Origin: Pelodera strongyloides
Lineage: Eukaryota; Nematoda; Chromadorea; Rhabditida; Rhabditidae
Length of the DNA stretch: 64,000 nt
Assembly: GCA_036852015.1 (NCBI GenBank)
Contig: JAANDG010000060.1
Span: 342,807 to 406,806 of the forward strand
Direction of reading: 5' to 3'
Positions 17,121-29,402 of this stretch are shown piece after piece (position 1 is the first letter of the stretch; the number at the start of each line of letters is the position of its first letter). Both the position numbers and the translations under genes were made by a program. The notes under the pieces were generated by a model. That model was not told where the DNA came from, did no database searches, and was given only the letters and a program-made list of their open reading frames with translations.

Positions 17121-17539
17121 TATGACTATTAACGCAGAAGCTCCACGATACTTCAAAACAGTTTCCTCGAGATTCATCTCACTGATAGTGTGTAAACCAC
17201 ACAAAAACGGACTCAATCCGATCTAAGGTGATTCCACACAGTTGGACAGAGATACGGGATTGCCAAGTTAGTTATAGTATAGCGGAAGTGCAAGTATCTG
17301 TAGGCTGGCGGAGTACGCAGTTCTGTCTACACAGACCAAGACCAATTTTTAGTGAAAGTTATTTCATAGAATGTTTGTATCATCGAGAACGATTATTTTA
17401 TTTGCATTCAGTTCATGAGTTGTAATTCTTTTGCATGATTATCACAGACTTATGTATCGATGCCTAAAAAGCAAGCGCGGCTGTTTTTCAAAAGTTATCA
17501 TCAAGCAATAAGCATCTATCGATGAGAGTTCTTGAATCC

Positions 17540-17561
17540 TTCTCTCTCTCTCTTGCTCTCG

Positions 17562-17613
<52 letters not shown>
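17540..17613. repeat. CT dinucleotide repeat
   Basis: Imperfect then pure CT repeat of about 70 bases. Confidence 0.9.
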
Positions 17614-17615
<2 letters not shown>

Positions 17616-18589
17616 TCCTTTATGAATCTCTCCATCATCTCCGATTCTTGTTTTTTTTTGTATCATTGTTCCGATTGATCAGCGAGAAAAATGTTCGCAT
17701 TGAATTTAAAGGGAGAAGCCGGGGTGTGAAAGTGATAATATCTAGTTAGTCGACAAGGATGTTTATATCCAGTTGCTTATTCTCCCTTTGCTCCTCCAAG
17801 GGAACACCGCTTTACTCTTGTAAAGCCACTATTGCTATTGTTTATCAGTGTTTCATATTTTATTCTGTGTAGTTTTATTGAACAAATCTCAAGTTTACTG
17901 TTTACACGTGTTCACGTGTTGCCCTTTGTCATTGAGCCTGAGCTTCATAAGAGAGAAACACTGTTCATTTTGGCATAATGGGTAATCGAGTCCCCGAATG
18001 GGGAACTTTTTTCATCTATCTATATTTGTAATCGTATTTGTTAATACTCATGTAACTATAAGCGATAGAAACCAGGAACAGAAAAATGCCATATTCTGCA
18101 CATTCAATATACATTTTGTTGCGTCTTTTCGACATAAACATGAAGCCTAAACAGGCAGTAATAATGAGAACAATTGTTGACTTTCGAAGCTTTAGCGTTC
18201 AATATTCATATTCTGTCAGCTGCTCTCATTGCTTACCAAAAATTGAAACTTATTGAAAACCTGACAAAAAAGAAACCTTTGATCATCCCAATAATTAGTT
18301 ACTGATTACCATCGAATTTTGGTGAAAACTAGATCCGTTCAATCTGATAAATTGATAAACGTACAAAAACAGGCATACTGCTCTATTTACAGCTACATTT
18401 TCGAGAGAAAATTATAGAAGTAAAATTTACTAATTTGATATTTTATATGATAGTAGTTATTCTCGGGCACATGAAACAAACACATGTATTTATTGATAAC
18501 GTTGAATAGGTTTCTAAACCCTTCCCATTCAGGATAACTTTTCACTAGGCTCGATCTTTGACATTGGCGTAAATCCCGTTTTTTTTAAA

Positions 18590-18592
<3 letters not shown>

Positions 18593-18636
<44 letters not shown>
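18593..18636. repeat. Poly(T) tract
   Basis: 44 consecutive T, about 85 bases upstream of the start codon of the secreted cysteine-rich protein gene. Confidence 0.9.
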
Positions 18637-18641
<5 letters not shown>

Positions 18642-18708
18642 TTATAGATTATAGACTCCATTTTGATCTTTCCGGTTAAATAGAAAGTATTTCTATTTTT
18701 AGTCTCTC

Positions 18709-18718
18709 AACTATTTAG
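18709..18718 (+). promoter_or_regulatory. 3' splice site before the start of the cysteine-rich protein gene
   Basis: AACTATTTAG ends two bases before the ATG at 18721. This fits a spliced-leader acceptor, or the end of a 5' untranslated intron. Confidence 0.45.
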
Positions 18719-18720
18719 AA

Positions 18721-21137
18721 ATGAGGTCCCTTCTGCTGGTCTTCATATTATTAAATTCCGTTTATGGAGAAAAGCTGTCAGTGAATCGTCAATGTCGAGA
18801 GCTCCTACAGTGTTCTATCAAAAAGAATTGCGTTCAGGTGTGTGATTGCATAAATACATATTTTTTTCAAAAGACGTTATTCCGAGAAAACGAATTGCTA
18901 GCCGTGCATGCTGCGCGCATAATTTACCTTTTCCCGCTTATTTCGCTGGAAAAGACAGTAACGACCAAAAAAATTGGTGCCATTTGAGCGCCATAAGCAT
19001 AGGTGCGCGAAGAATTTTTCACCACGTGTTCTTAACGGGCTCCTCTAAATCTACCATATTCCTGTGTTTGTTCATAAGTCTATGGAATAACTACTAGTGG
19101 TAGTTATGTTATGTTTGCAAGCGTACACCAATTAAAATATCAAGTACCATCAAACGTAACCTATACCTTTTCAGGGGAACTCGGTTGGTTCCGTATAGGT
19201 TTAGTATGATGGACCTTTTCAGTGGTTGGATTGTGGATCCACTTTGAGAATCGAACAATAAACGTGCAACTATACAATGATCTCGATATGGTGAGTTACT
19301 TAATTATTAAAGCGAAATACCGGCCGGTTTTTGAAACGCATCGCGTAACCCTGCTTTCTTATTCATCAAATGCAAATGAGCATAAATTAGATAAAAAAAA
19401 TAGACCCCAATTCGAACCCCTCTTAACATAACTGCATAAGAATGCAGATATTTGAGATGCGTTTCAAACACCGGCTGGTATTTCGCTTTAAAGCCGGTTA
19501 ATTTCTATTCACTATCCATTAGATTAAAGAAACACTAAGGATCTAAAGTCTAACATGTCTAACGCTAGAAACTTAATTGAACACTTGCAAATGGCCATCG
19601 CCGTCAGGGATGGACGCAGTACATCAAGTACATAAAATAAATAAACAAAGTTCAAAACGTTCCTTATCATTTTATCCCTTCCAGGGTGTTGATTACGGTT
19701 GTCTATTCACATCTGGTTGTTTTGATGAATGTAACAAATGTCCACTTTGTATGTCTTCCAAACAACAACTCGTCGACGTTCTCTCTGGAAATAAGTTGGC
19801 GAAACATGGTATTCTTTAACATTTATTCAGAATTAATTAGCGTTCCATTAATTAGGAGGTCTTCGCCGGACTCTCGCCATGTCCCGATTCAGGAGGGGGC
19901 AAGATCTAAAATAAATCTTTGTTCTGGGGTTACTTGCACCTTCCCTACCAGTGTCAGGGTGTATGGAGTGGTCTAAGGTGTCAGTAGGTGTTAGCCTACC
20001 AGTGTCCGGGTTGTATGGAGTGGTTCTTCAGGTGTCAGTAGGTGTTAGCCTACCAGTGTCAGGGTGTATGTAGTGGTCTCAGGAGGTGTTAGCTGCCATA
20101 AAGCGATCGCAAATGCCTCTAGCGAAGATGAACCTCATGAAATCACACATTTTCAAATAATAATTCCTTATGAACCGTGAGAATTACAGATGACTGTCAC
20201 GATCTTGTCAATTGTGCAACTGATTGCGTAGATCGTTCAGGATCCGACCTAAATATGATCAATCACTGTCTCAGGTATGAATTATATTAATTGAAAAATT
20301 GAGATCATTAATTTTTCTATCACGGCCAAAATTGATCAATCACCGCCATAACCCCTAATTGTGTGTGGGAACACAACGCGAAGTTTCCGCGATGACGCCG
20401 CACAAAGAAACAGCGCGGTAGTGCGGCGAACCCATTCTCGGTATAATGGGCGGTAAACTGTAAGGCGTGCAATTCTCGTTCGGCACCCCAAATTTTTTGA
20501 CAGCTTTTAGGGCGAGGAACCCTGATCGTGCAAAAACTAAGAATCTAGCCTTAATTTTTTATTCTTTTAGACACACATGTGCTTTCCACTGCTTCAATGG
20601 ATCTTGTCAAAAGTGCTCAGCATTTATCACAAGAATATTCAATCAGATATGCGTGAGTGGCAATCTCAGGAATAAAGTTCAAGGATTCAAGGTAAGATCT
20701 TGGCAACCAAACAACACACTTCAGTTCAGTAGTAGAGGGGACCACGCAGGGGCCACCCAACCAGCCGGCGTGGCCCCTGGGTGGCTCCCTCTACACAGTC
20801 CTCGTAATTATGAAAAACCAGTTCATTACACAAACATACATACGCCCATAGGTCATTCTCATAGCACAACGCGTTAAAAAGATAAGCAAAATGTGAAAAT
20901 TGCAACTAGAATACTCTCAGCAATTTACCTAACCAAAGGTCTACAGCTGGGCCCCGCATCTAGTTTGGACGCACGGGACGTGATGTAGAGCTCAGTTCTC
21001 TCGCAAATATGGTCCTAATCTTTTCCATTTAGGGTCAGTGTTTCGAACTATTCCGCGATATTGTCTACGCAAAGTTCAGGACAGAATTCGACAAGAAAGG
21101 CATACAACCAGCTATTGGACACCATCAAGCAAACTGA
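18721..21137 (+). CDS. Secreted cysteine-rich protein, 183 aa, complete
   Basis: Five exons in perfect phase: 18721-18837, 19685-19808, 20190-20274, 20571-20691 and 21033-21137 (TGA). Residues 1-16 (MRSLLLVFILLNSVYG) form a typical signal peptide. The mature part has 18 cysteines, an even number that suggests disulfides: C25, C31, C37, then C45/C51/C55/C58/C61, C83/C89/C93/C107, C112/C116/C121/C124/C136 and C152. There is no transmembrane segment after the signal. I do not recognise the family; the repeated CxxxxxC and CxxC spacing could be a small helical disulfide fold. Each exon carries its own cysteine group. Introns hold a family A element, a tandem repeat and a GC-rich hairpin. The phase match at all four junctions makes the gene itself secure; its function is unknown. 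Confidence 0.85.
19307..19492. repeat. Family A palindromic element, well-preserved copy
   Basis: ATTAAAGCGAAATACCGGCC then GGTTTTTGAAACGCATCG at the left; GATGCGTTTCAAACACCGGC then TGGTATTTCGCTTTAAAG at the right. It lies in intron 1 of the cysteine-rich protein gene. Confidence 0.85.
19940..20095. repeat. Tandem repeat, unit about 52 bp, three copies
   Basis: Each unit starts CTACCAGTGTC, continues with GTGTATG(G/T)AGTGGT and ends AGGTGTTAG. It lies in intron 2 of the cysteine-rich protein gene. Confidence 0.85.
20732..20793. repeat. GC-rich hairpin
   Basis: AGAGGGGACCACGCAGGGGC faces GCCCCTGGGTGGCTCCCTCT. It lies nine codon-lengths into intron 4 of the cysteine-rich protein gene and would fold into a strong hairpin in the pre-mRNA. 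Confidence 0.7.
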
Positions 21138-22564
21138 ACCAGCGAAATGTCATATGACACCGACCACCACATTTCTTTCAAGTTAACTTCATTCAGTTAT
21201 ACCTGACTAGAACATATACAACATAGGCTTACCTCTCTCTATACTAATTCAAAACTACGGTTATATAAGTAATAATCCCAGTACCGTAGTTGCATCCTTC
21301 ACTATTGCCTACAGTAATACATAGGTATCACAAACAAACTGTTTGTGTAGGTAATTTTAGATACCCAGTACTTAAATGCAACCGTGATTCTTACCAGCGA
21401 GCCTAAGTGCCTAGGTCTGTAACTCGAACTAATGAATTGCTACGGAAAAGATAGCGCTACTTTCTACTTCCATCCTTGCCTTACTCTTGTATCTGTTAAC
21501 CTAACACCGCCGTTTAAGATGCTTCATAACAAAATCGAATATGTTAAACTAATAAACCAAACTACAGTAACTGCAAACCACAATAGTGTATCTTACTGAA
21601 ATTTGGCGTTCTTCGACAAGTATGTTAATAAACCTATTATTATACGTAGACATCATATTAAAATGGTTTATTAAACTTTCAACAAGAAAACTGCATGAGT
21701 GCAAAGTGATCGGAACAAGTGATGTACTGAACAATAAACCGGAAACCAAAAAGGAGATCAATTCCAAAAATAGTAAACCATTACATTCTACCTAAAGAGC
21801 CAAAAACTACACGGGTCCCAAAGTTCAATGTTCTTCGAGAATATCAGTGCAAAAGAACTAAAATGACACGTGCATAATCGAAACCGAATTGATAAAAGAA
21901 TTTTCAAATAAAAAATACATACCGAAACTAGCAAAAATAAAGTAAGCAAAATAAAATGTTCCCTTTCAAACAATTCTACTAAACAAAAAATAATAATAAA
22001 GAAAGTGGTTAGTCCAAAGGCTATATGAAGATTGTTACCAAGTTACACAATAAAAAAGTATAAACAATTTCAGACACCAAACCAGCAGAGAAAAAAAAAG
22101 GTAAATTTTACTGGAATAGAATATAGAATACTGGGAGCATAAAACGTGAGAAAAATAGTGGAGATAAACTGATAGATACTAAGTCACGTAATCGAAAAAG
22201 AAACAAATATAAGCTCATGCCGAAAAAAAGAGGATATACTACAGGTAAACTATACATGATCTAATGTCCTATGTCCATTCCAGAATTAAAATATGGTAAT
22301 GATTCAATTATACCAACACCACTACAATTCACTCGGGGAAATATTCCCAGGGGAAGAAAATAGCATGCTAATGTGAGACACACAGAGAAAAAGACGGTGA
22401 ATTCCCCAAGGAGAGTTGAATGGTGAATATGGCCACTGGATCTATTAAAAACTACCCACGCAAATACAACGCATGCGTACGCAAAATTACTACTGAGCAA
22501 AGTTCGGAAAATGTGCGAAGTTCCACAATAAATAAAAAACTAAAAAGTAGTAAGAACAAACCAC
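21138..22564. other. Region between two convergent genes
   Basis: No coding exon found. Holds the 3' ends of the cysteine-rich gene (AATAAA at 21551-21556 is a possible poly(A) signal) and of the minus-strand gene starting at 28313, plus a family B subtype element at 22306-22435. Confidence 0.5.
22306..22435. repeat. Family B element, CACTC subtype
   Basis: Reads CACTCGGGGAAATATTCCC, then a GTGAGACACACAGAGAAAAA core, then TGGTGAATATGGCC. Very similar to 36517-36648. Confidence 0.7.
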
Positions 22565-25500
22565 TTATTGGAATGAATCTGGTTGATACGGAGGCAAATT
22601 TGTCTTGGAAGTTCTCCTCACCGGCATACACTGGAATAACACAGAATATAATAAAAATAATAAATAAGAGAAATAACCGAAGTCTGTCCGAAGTGGTCGA
22701 AATCTAATGCATGAAGAAAGTCATAATACTATGGAAAAAAACAAAGGCAATAGTCACAGTTTATACAATTTTTCACACCGCAAATTTGTAAACGAGTAGG
22801 GACACAAATCACGCGTGTAAACAGCTTAGTGGCCAAAACACGCACCGAAATTACGCCCATTGTCAGCTTAACAACAATGATGCAAACAAAACAAAAAAAA
22901 AACCAACCTCGACCTCTGGTGTATTCGCATATGCTGAAGGAGGAGCCACCATATGGTAATCAGGAACAGAACTACCACTGAAACCACCACTGAAACTTAT
23001 TTCGTTAAATGCACAGCCTCAAGGAAATGAAATACATAATGTGAGAACAACCAACATCAAAAGCTAAAAGCTATGATACGGCTTGGTGGTTAACTTAACT
23101 TGAAGTATATGGTGCCCAATTTGCATATAGTACATAGGAACAGAGTTGTTCATGTCAAACCCCACTACATACTATCGCTTTATCAACATCAACAAATAAT
23201 ATTTTCAGAGTATTCATAGTTTACGTTCAGTTGAAATTTGATTTGTTTGAGTTTGAAAACAGATAAAAATGATCGAACAATAAATTAAACTTACTAATGT
23301 GGAACCTGCGGTAGTGGTGGAGTCATGTACGCGTTGGAATCTATAAATTTAGAAATTGTGTATGTATGATCTACAAATTTGCAAACCAACATAAACATCC
23401 ATACGCACACAAATGCGGCTTGTCAACGCACCAAACTGGGCTGCTCACCAGAACTAAGTCCCCGAGGCGGAAAGCGTATTCTGAGGCCGTATTCATCAAC
23501 ATGCAGGGAGCCCTCCCTGGCCTCCCCAGGGAGCTAAGGCGTGCGTAGAGAGCGCGGGAGCAGAAGATATTCAGAGCGTTCGTGACCCCAGGGAGGGTTC
23601 CCTGTGTGTTGGTGAATACGGTCTCTGATCTGATTAGTCCCGCGAGCCGAAACTGTCTTTGCTCCCATCATTCCACTAACAGAACTCATCAAAATATAAG
23701 GGAATAATCTGCATACCAAAACGATGCATAAACATCCACTCCAAGAGTCACAGACAGCTGACAAACAATAATTGTGAATCAACCTACAGTGTTGATGTTG
23801 GTTATTCCGCGGATCTTGATACTGATTCATCCACGTCGGGTAACCGCCGTATTCGTAGCTCTGAACAGTCCCATATATACCACTACTTTAGAAACAACAT
23901 CAATCAAGTACATGTACATGGAACAAGTGCGGAAGGTTTTATAGCGTCGGGCTTCTTCAATCCGCAATATTGTATAGGAATAGGAATAATCATGAAAGTA
24001 CCTAGAATAGCCTAGCTACTACATAAACCTGCAGCGTGAAACAAATGGTTTTCTAGAGAATTTCTCTTTAAAAAATGGAGTTTCTAATACACCGATTTAT
24101 AAAAAGAGACTGAAGGAAGAAATATAAAAAAGTACTAAAAAGCCTAACCATTTGGTTTTGCGGGTACATTCCATTGTTCCAGTTTCCATTCATATGTTGG
24201 GTTGCAGTATAATCACCTAAATGCGAACAAAATCATCAAGCAAACCCAACAAAATCAAACAAAAGTTATTAGTTATGGATTTACTGCCGACAAAAAAAAA
24301 CACTTACTCAAATAGAAGTAATCTGCAACATTTTACAAAAAAAAGTGTCAAACACTGTTGTTAAAACATGTCTTATTGTGCAAAACCAAATCCCAGCAAC
24401 GAAGAATTGAACAGATCTTTTGTGCACATGCACATTCCCTTTATGTAATACATTATACATTTAATTATTATTTCTATTATTAAAATAATACCGTGTGCAT
24501 TCACAGCAGGTACATTCCTATTGTTATTGTTGTGGTGTTGGTAGGGGTAGGGCAGCCCATACATGGGGAAAGAAGGACTCGTCGCCAAATGGCCGTTGGC
24601 GTTAGCAAGGCCAGAGCTGGCAGCCACAACCGTGGTGGACTCGGCCACAATAGGCTGAGCCTGAAATTAGTTATAGTTTATAATAATTGCAATTGAATGA
24701 AACACTGAGCAACACCGTCTCCAGAGATACAGGATCATTTACCGATTTCGATTTCCCTCCCGCTAAGCTTGGTCACGTCTGGCTAACTAGTATATCCGAC
24801 TATCCGACCTTTTCTTCTTTATTCGGAGAATTTCGGACCAGTGGGTAGAAAATTTGTTCTCAGCAATGAACATACAGCCGTGTTAAAATTTGCCTAATCC
24901 AAGAAGAGAAATTTGACGCCAAGTGCTACAAGGTGAATTAATGCATTATAGACGAAGCATAAACATTTGGGGCTGGGACGCCACAAAGTGTACAAAACAT
25001 CAGGTCCATTTTCATTAACTCCCTCCCTGCACACCCGCTAACCATTGAGGTGTCAATATCTCTAGACGCCGTATTCACCATCACCAACACGCATGGAGTC
25101 CTCCCTGGGGAGCTAAAGAGTGCGGGAGGAGGAGATTCAGAGCGCTCGTGACCCCAGGGAGGGCTCCCTGCGTGTTGGTGAATAGCTCACCTCTGCTTGG
25201 GTTGTAAACAACGGCGGATCGAGGGAGTCCATGGTGGGTGAGGATTCAGTCAACTCGGCAGCATTCAGCACATCTACACATTCCACATTCCCGCGTTGCT
25301 TTTCATCCTAAAACCGTTAAAGTAGTTAATGCGTCATATTAGCGTCGTTGTCATAAGAGTAAAATGCACGCACTATATTCCAGGGAAGTGCACAGACCAA
25401 AAATAATCTCCGAAATGAACAGAGTACCAACTGGAGGGTTTTGCTACGGCTACGGGTCGTAGCAGTAAAGTCAAGCAAAGGTGAGTCCGCGAAAGATCCT

Positions 25501-28313
25501 TAGTTCCTTTCACTTTAGTGCGCTTAATAAACCATAATAAACAGGAACAGGGAGGGTACGATCAATGCAAAAGGTTACGGAATCTTCATCCCAACATTTT
25601 GGTCATAAATGGGTGTGGATGCGTCAAAACGCACATCAAAAATCTCCGCCCGGAATGGTACAGCAGATCTCCAAGTCCAAGTAAATACAAAGCATTGTTT
25701 ATATGAGTGAACAATACCGATCATTACACATGACCCATCCCCCTTTACAATTTACCGGATTGCCGGCCATAATTGGAAAATCTTCACAAAGAATCCAAAT
25801 TATATTACACGGATTTACGGAAAATATTCTAGTCCAGTAGTCCAAAGTCCAAGTTAATAAAAAAATGCAATAAACACACATTTTGCTCTGTTTTCCTAAC
25901 TGGTTCCTGTTCTTCTTGCTGCTTCGGTTGCTTATCGTTTCCTAGATTTTCTGTTTGCACGTTCACTAAAACAGACATATTGGCTGGACAACAAGAAGTG
26001 TCGAACCTATAATCGACAAACAGTTCAATGTTCAAAACATTAATATAAGGCGTGCGGGTAACAAGATAAGTACGAAGTATCAAGTATCGACCATACGCAA
26101 GTCACTAACAGTACGTGTGTTGCAAGGAAAATGTCAGACCTCACGCATTCATAAACACACTTTTACAAGAAAGAATATTGACTCACGCCGCGTTCTTATG
26201 GCACGCAAATCCGAGAGCGGAGTCTTCTTAAATTCTTGCCGCTGAAATGGTATGATAAAAGCGTAAACACAAAATCGTACACCTCATATAACTTCGTGCA
26301 AATCTCATCCCATACACAAACACAATGCCAAGACAACTTATATTTAGGGGCCGTATTCACCAACACACAAGGAGCCCTCTCTGGCCTCCCCAGGGAGCTA
26401 GAGTGTGTAGAGCGTGCGGGAGCAGAAGAGATTCAGAGCGTTCATGACCCTATGGAGAGCTGCTTGTGTGTTGGTGAATACGGCCTCAGAAGAGACGTCC
26501 ACAGTCAGGTCAGATTCCACCAATATCAAAATAAATTAACATAACCAACCAGTTTTCCAATTTCAGTGTAGCACTCCGACATGTTAACCTTCTTTCCATT
26601 GGGCAATCGAAACATGTAGTATGGATCTAACGCCTGCTTGGGATCTTTCGTCGAAGGTTTCAACTGAGTTACATTATGTGTGAACTTGCAGTGGAACACT
26701 CCATGCCGACTTTCTCCCGCTGAAATAATAGTAATATTCAGAAAAAAAAGATAGCAAGGCACAAATTAGTAACATAAAAGAGAAGTAAAAAGTGAAGTTC
26801 GAGCTAGAAACTGGACAATGAATTGAAGCAATAATTCATGCCAAGGCTGGGTTGTCATTACACATCGGAATTTCGGAATGCTTACAGTTAGAGGAAAAAG
26901 ATAAAAGTGTTCAGCCAACCTCCATCATATGATGCAATAGCACCTTTGTACCGAATAAATTCATCGTCTTCCGACCAAGATTTCAATACTTCTGGAGATG
27001 GCTTCTAAAGAAATCAGTTGTAAAGGTAAAGAAGAGCAGATGGAAAATGCCTCATAGCATCTATCATCTGATATCTTCCTACAATCAATCGGTTGAATTC
27101 ATACACTTTACACGCTTAAGCTTCGTCAAGCTCATCACAAGAACCTCATCAAAAAAAGCGAAATGCATATAGATAGATCATAGAGCACAAATTTACCAAC
27201 ATGTCTGGTCATGTGTCGGTGCACTTCAGTGAACTCTTTCTTGATGTCGCCGAAATGCCTTCCCTGAAATAATAAAAAATAAACAGGACGCGCTTTACCT
27301 TCTCTCCCCAAATATGCAATAGCTTTCACGATATCACTACCGAGCCTGAGCCAAACGGAAGGCGGTTGGCGCTTAGTTTTGTGCACCCTTTCTTCTTTAC
27401 ACTCAATTGCTGTACGGGCAAACAAATTGGTACCTCGAGCATTAACCAAGCACGGAAAATCAAACAATTACATAATTACTATTGGTAAATATACAACCCA
27501 ACATCATGTAAATAAGTTGAACTTAAACAAATAAAACAGTTGCGCTGAGTGAAAGTGAACGCAACCTTTGTGAATTGCGAGAATAAAACTGACTTGAAAT
27601 GCAATTGTTCTCGTTCGCAAACTATCCCAATAATCCGGTTTCTTGTTCAGATTACGCTTTCGGTATGCTTTGGTTCGAGTGTTATTATGGGTAGGTGAAG
27701 GGTCCAAACAACTCGATTCCTGAAGAATAATTTGTATTTATTAAACATCAAGTAATAATGAGATTAATGAGAAGAGTAACACTGAGATCGACATTCTAAA
27801 GTTGACCTATTGAGCTTGAAAACATAAAATTGACGGAAGGTCTTAGGATAATTAGATCTATCAACGAAAATTGTTGGACGTGAAGTCATACCTGCTCATC
27901 TTCCTCGGGGATATCGATCATAAATTCTCCACAGTCGGAGCCAGCTGAAAGAAGAATAAATTGTTCGTTGTCTATACAAGATCTAATGAAACAATGGAAG
28001 TATAAACGATAAATATTTATGAACGAAAAGCTTCGGGTTAGCTTACTATCATACTATCCATCAGGACCAAGTTTGGTTAAAAACTGACGGATTGGCGACA
28101 AGTATTCTTAAACCAAACGATTAAGATTGGCGTACTATCCGTTAGCGTATCCGTGGGTAGGTTAGCGTACTATCCGCAAGGACCAACTTTGATTAAATCT
28201 GACCACTTAGATTTGCTTGAATAAAAAATGGGCGATTCGTGGTATTATGCTTTGAAATTTGGACCACTTCATTTCACGTTTTGAAAAGTAAAATGCTTAC
28301 AATCCGACAGCAT
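22565..28313 (-). CDS. Unrecognised multi-exon gene with Asn/Gln/Pro-rich tail
   Basis: Exons (complement): 28301-28313, 27892-27944, 27623 or 27594 to 27719, 27330 (or 27299) to 27409, 27201-27263, 26920-27004, 26550-26719, 26187-26241, 25880-25965, 25191-25307, 24492-24660, 24308-24322 (15 bases), 24149-24216, 23788-23885, 23295-23340, 22908-22989, 22565-22630 (TAA). Most junctions keep phase. Those around 27409-27623 need a choice of weak donors, and the 24149/23885 junction is out of phase, so an exon may be missing. About 450 residues. An acidic start (MIDIPEEDEQ) precedes a basic run (KAYRKRNLNKKPD), then a globular part with VWLRLGSDI, HFGDIKKEFTEVHRHMTRH, SWSEDDEFIRYKGAIASYDG and DPYYMFRLPNGKKVNMSECY. 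The tail is low-complexity (QHHNNNNRN, TWMNQYQDPRNNQHQH, CMPVRRTSKTNLPPYQPDSF). The layout suggests a nuclear regulator, but I recognise no family and assign no function. Confidence 0.7.
23483..23624. repeat. Family B palindromic element
   Basis: GAGGCCGTATTCATCAACAT, then CAGGGAGCCCTCCCTGG; ends GGGAGGGTTCCCTGTGTGTT then GGTGAATACGG. In an intron of the 22565-28313 gene. Confidence 0.8.
25066..25184. repeat. Family B palindromic element abutting a splice donor
   Basis: ACGCCGTATTCACCATCACC at the left, GGGCTCCCTGCGTGTTGGTG then AAT at the right. On the minus strand the GTGAGC donor of the exon 25191-25307 occupies 25185-25190, directly beside the element end. Confidence 0.8.
26347..26488. 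repeat. Family B palindromic element
   Basis: GGGGCCGTATTCACCAACAC at the left and GTGTTGGTGAATACGGCCTC at the right, with CCCTCTCTGG / CCAGGGAG inside. In an intron of the 22565-28313 gene, next to the exon at 26550. Confidence 0.85.
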
Positions 28314-28356
28314 TTTATTTTCCCTGGCAGCAAGAGCGTGGAAACTGCAAGCGTTA

Positions 28357-28366
28357 CTGAAAATAA
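28357..28366 (-). promoter_or_regulatory. 3' splice site upstream of the first codon of the 22565-28313 gene
   Basis: Read on the minus strand, TTATTTTCAG ends about 43 bases before the ATG at 28313. Likely a trans-splice acceptor, because the first coding exon is only 13 bases and has a good GTAAGC donor. Confidence 0.5.
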
Positions 28367-29402
28367 CACTTGGTAAATGAACGAGGTGGTAAAATGAATT
28401 AGGAAAGAACAGTAAGAATACTCTGAAGCACCATTCAAAAAGGCGGAAAAGGGTGTAGAATCAAGGCCAAGAAGTGTTCAACAAGCTTGTACATAAACAG
28501 AAGATTCTAAAGCGTATTACTTTCTCAGAAGGTGATTTACTGAACTTCGCCGCAAAGTTAGGTTAACGCATTTCAGACAGACATCGAGTAATGTAAAGAG
28601 AAACATAATACACAGGAACATAAAACATATGCAAGAAATCACCACAGAAAAACAGTAACAAAAACAACAAGAAACCGACATGACGGACGTGGTCCTATAA
28701 CTAGTGATTGGAAAACCGACATCGTCGACGATCTATGCGGGGCGCGCGCGCGGAATATCGATCGCCGCAATTCGATATTTTCAAATAAGCATACCGTAGA
28801 CTGTTACCAATACCGTAGTGTTAACTGTAGGAGGACACGTTTTAGAATGCACGTGCACAAGTGAACGGCGGCTCATTGCATTTTGTTAATATTTTTAATA
28901 CATAAGTAAAGCTGTTTTCTATTTATTAGCTGAAACTTGAATAACATGTCCCTTCCGTCAATAACATTATACAATGGCACAATTTATTAATCAATGTAAC
29001 TAACAAATTTTGACAAGAATAGACAATCAATCCACGTTTCAAACAATGAAATAAAGGAGATCGAATCAGCAGCACCATTTATAAGAATAAACCAATAAAT
29101 AATTAAACTAAATATTATTCTCTAAGTTCCACCTTAAAGGGTAACGTATATTTGTAGCCTCCGTCGATCTGTCAGTATGCTACAATTGCAAGGTTCTTGG
29201 GTAAAAATATCGAGGTCTTACCAATAAAACACACATGGGTAATGGTATAAGATATAGTTGGGTATATATTAATAATTAATATTAATAAATAATAATATAC
29301 TCAACATGAAGTCAACCTACTACATTTGGTTTGTGGAACTAAATGGTATGCAAGATGGGGCGAATCAAATAAAAGTAGAAAGTAAAAAGATCATAAAATA
29401 TT
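28367..29402. other. Intergenic region
   Basis: No exon seen. Contains two TACCGTAG motifs (28794-28820), a GC-rich patch (GGGGCGCGCGCGCGG near 28739) and AT-rich sequence. It should include the promoter of the 22565-28313 gene and the 3' untranslated part of the homeobox gene. Confidence 0.45.

Larger units (their letters stand above)
11567..18708. other. Mostly non-coding stretch with repeats
   Basis: Seven kilobases without a gene I can support. It contains a tandem repeat (11936-12066), family A elements (13785-13979, 16497-16560), a family C palindrome (14539-14713), a long family D palindrome (16764-17120), GA and CT microsatellites (14951-14982, 17540-17613), a poly(T) tract and a decayed coding-like patch. 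Less AT-rich open frames on the minus strand near 12749-13081 and 13210-13641 have no usable splice context. Confidence 0.45.
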
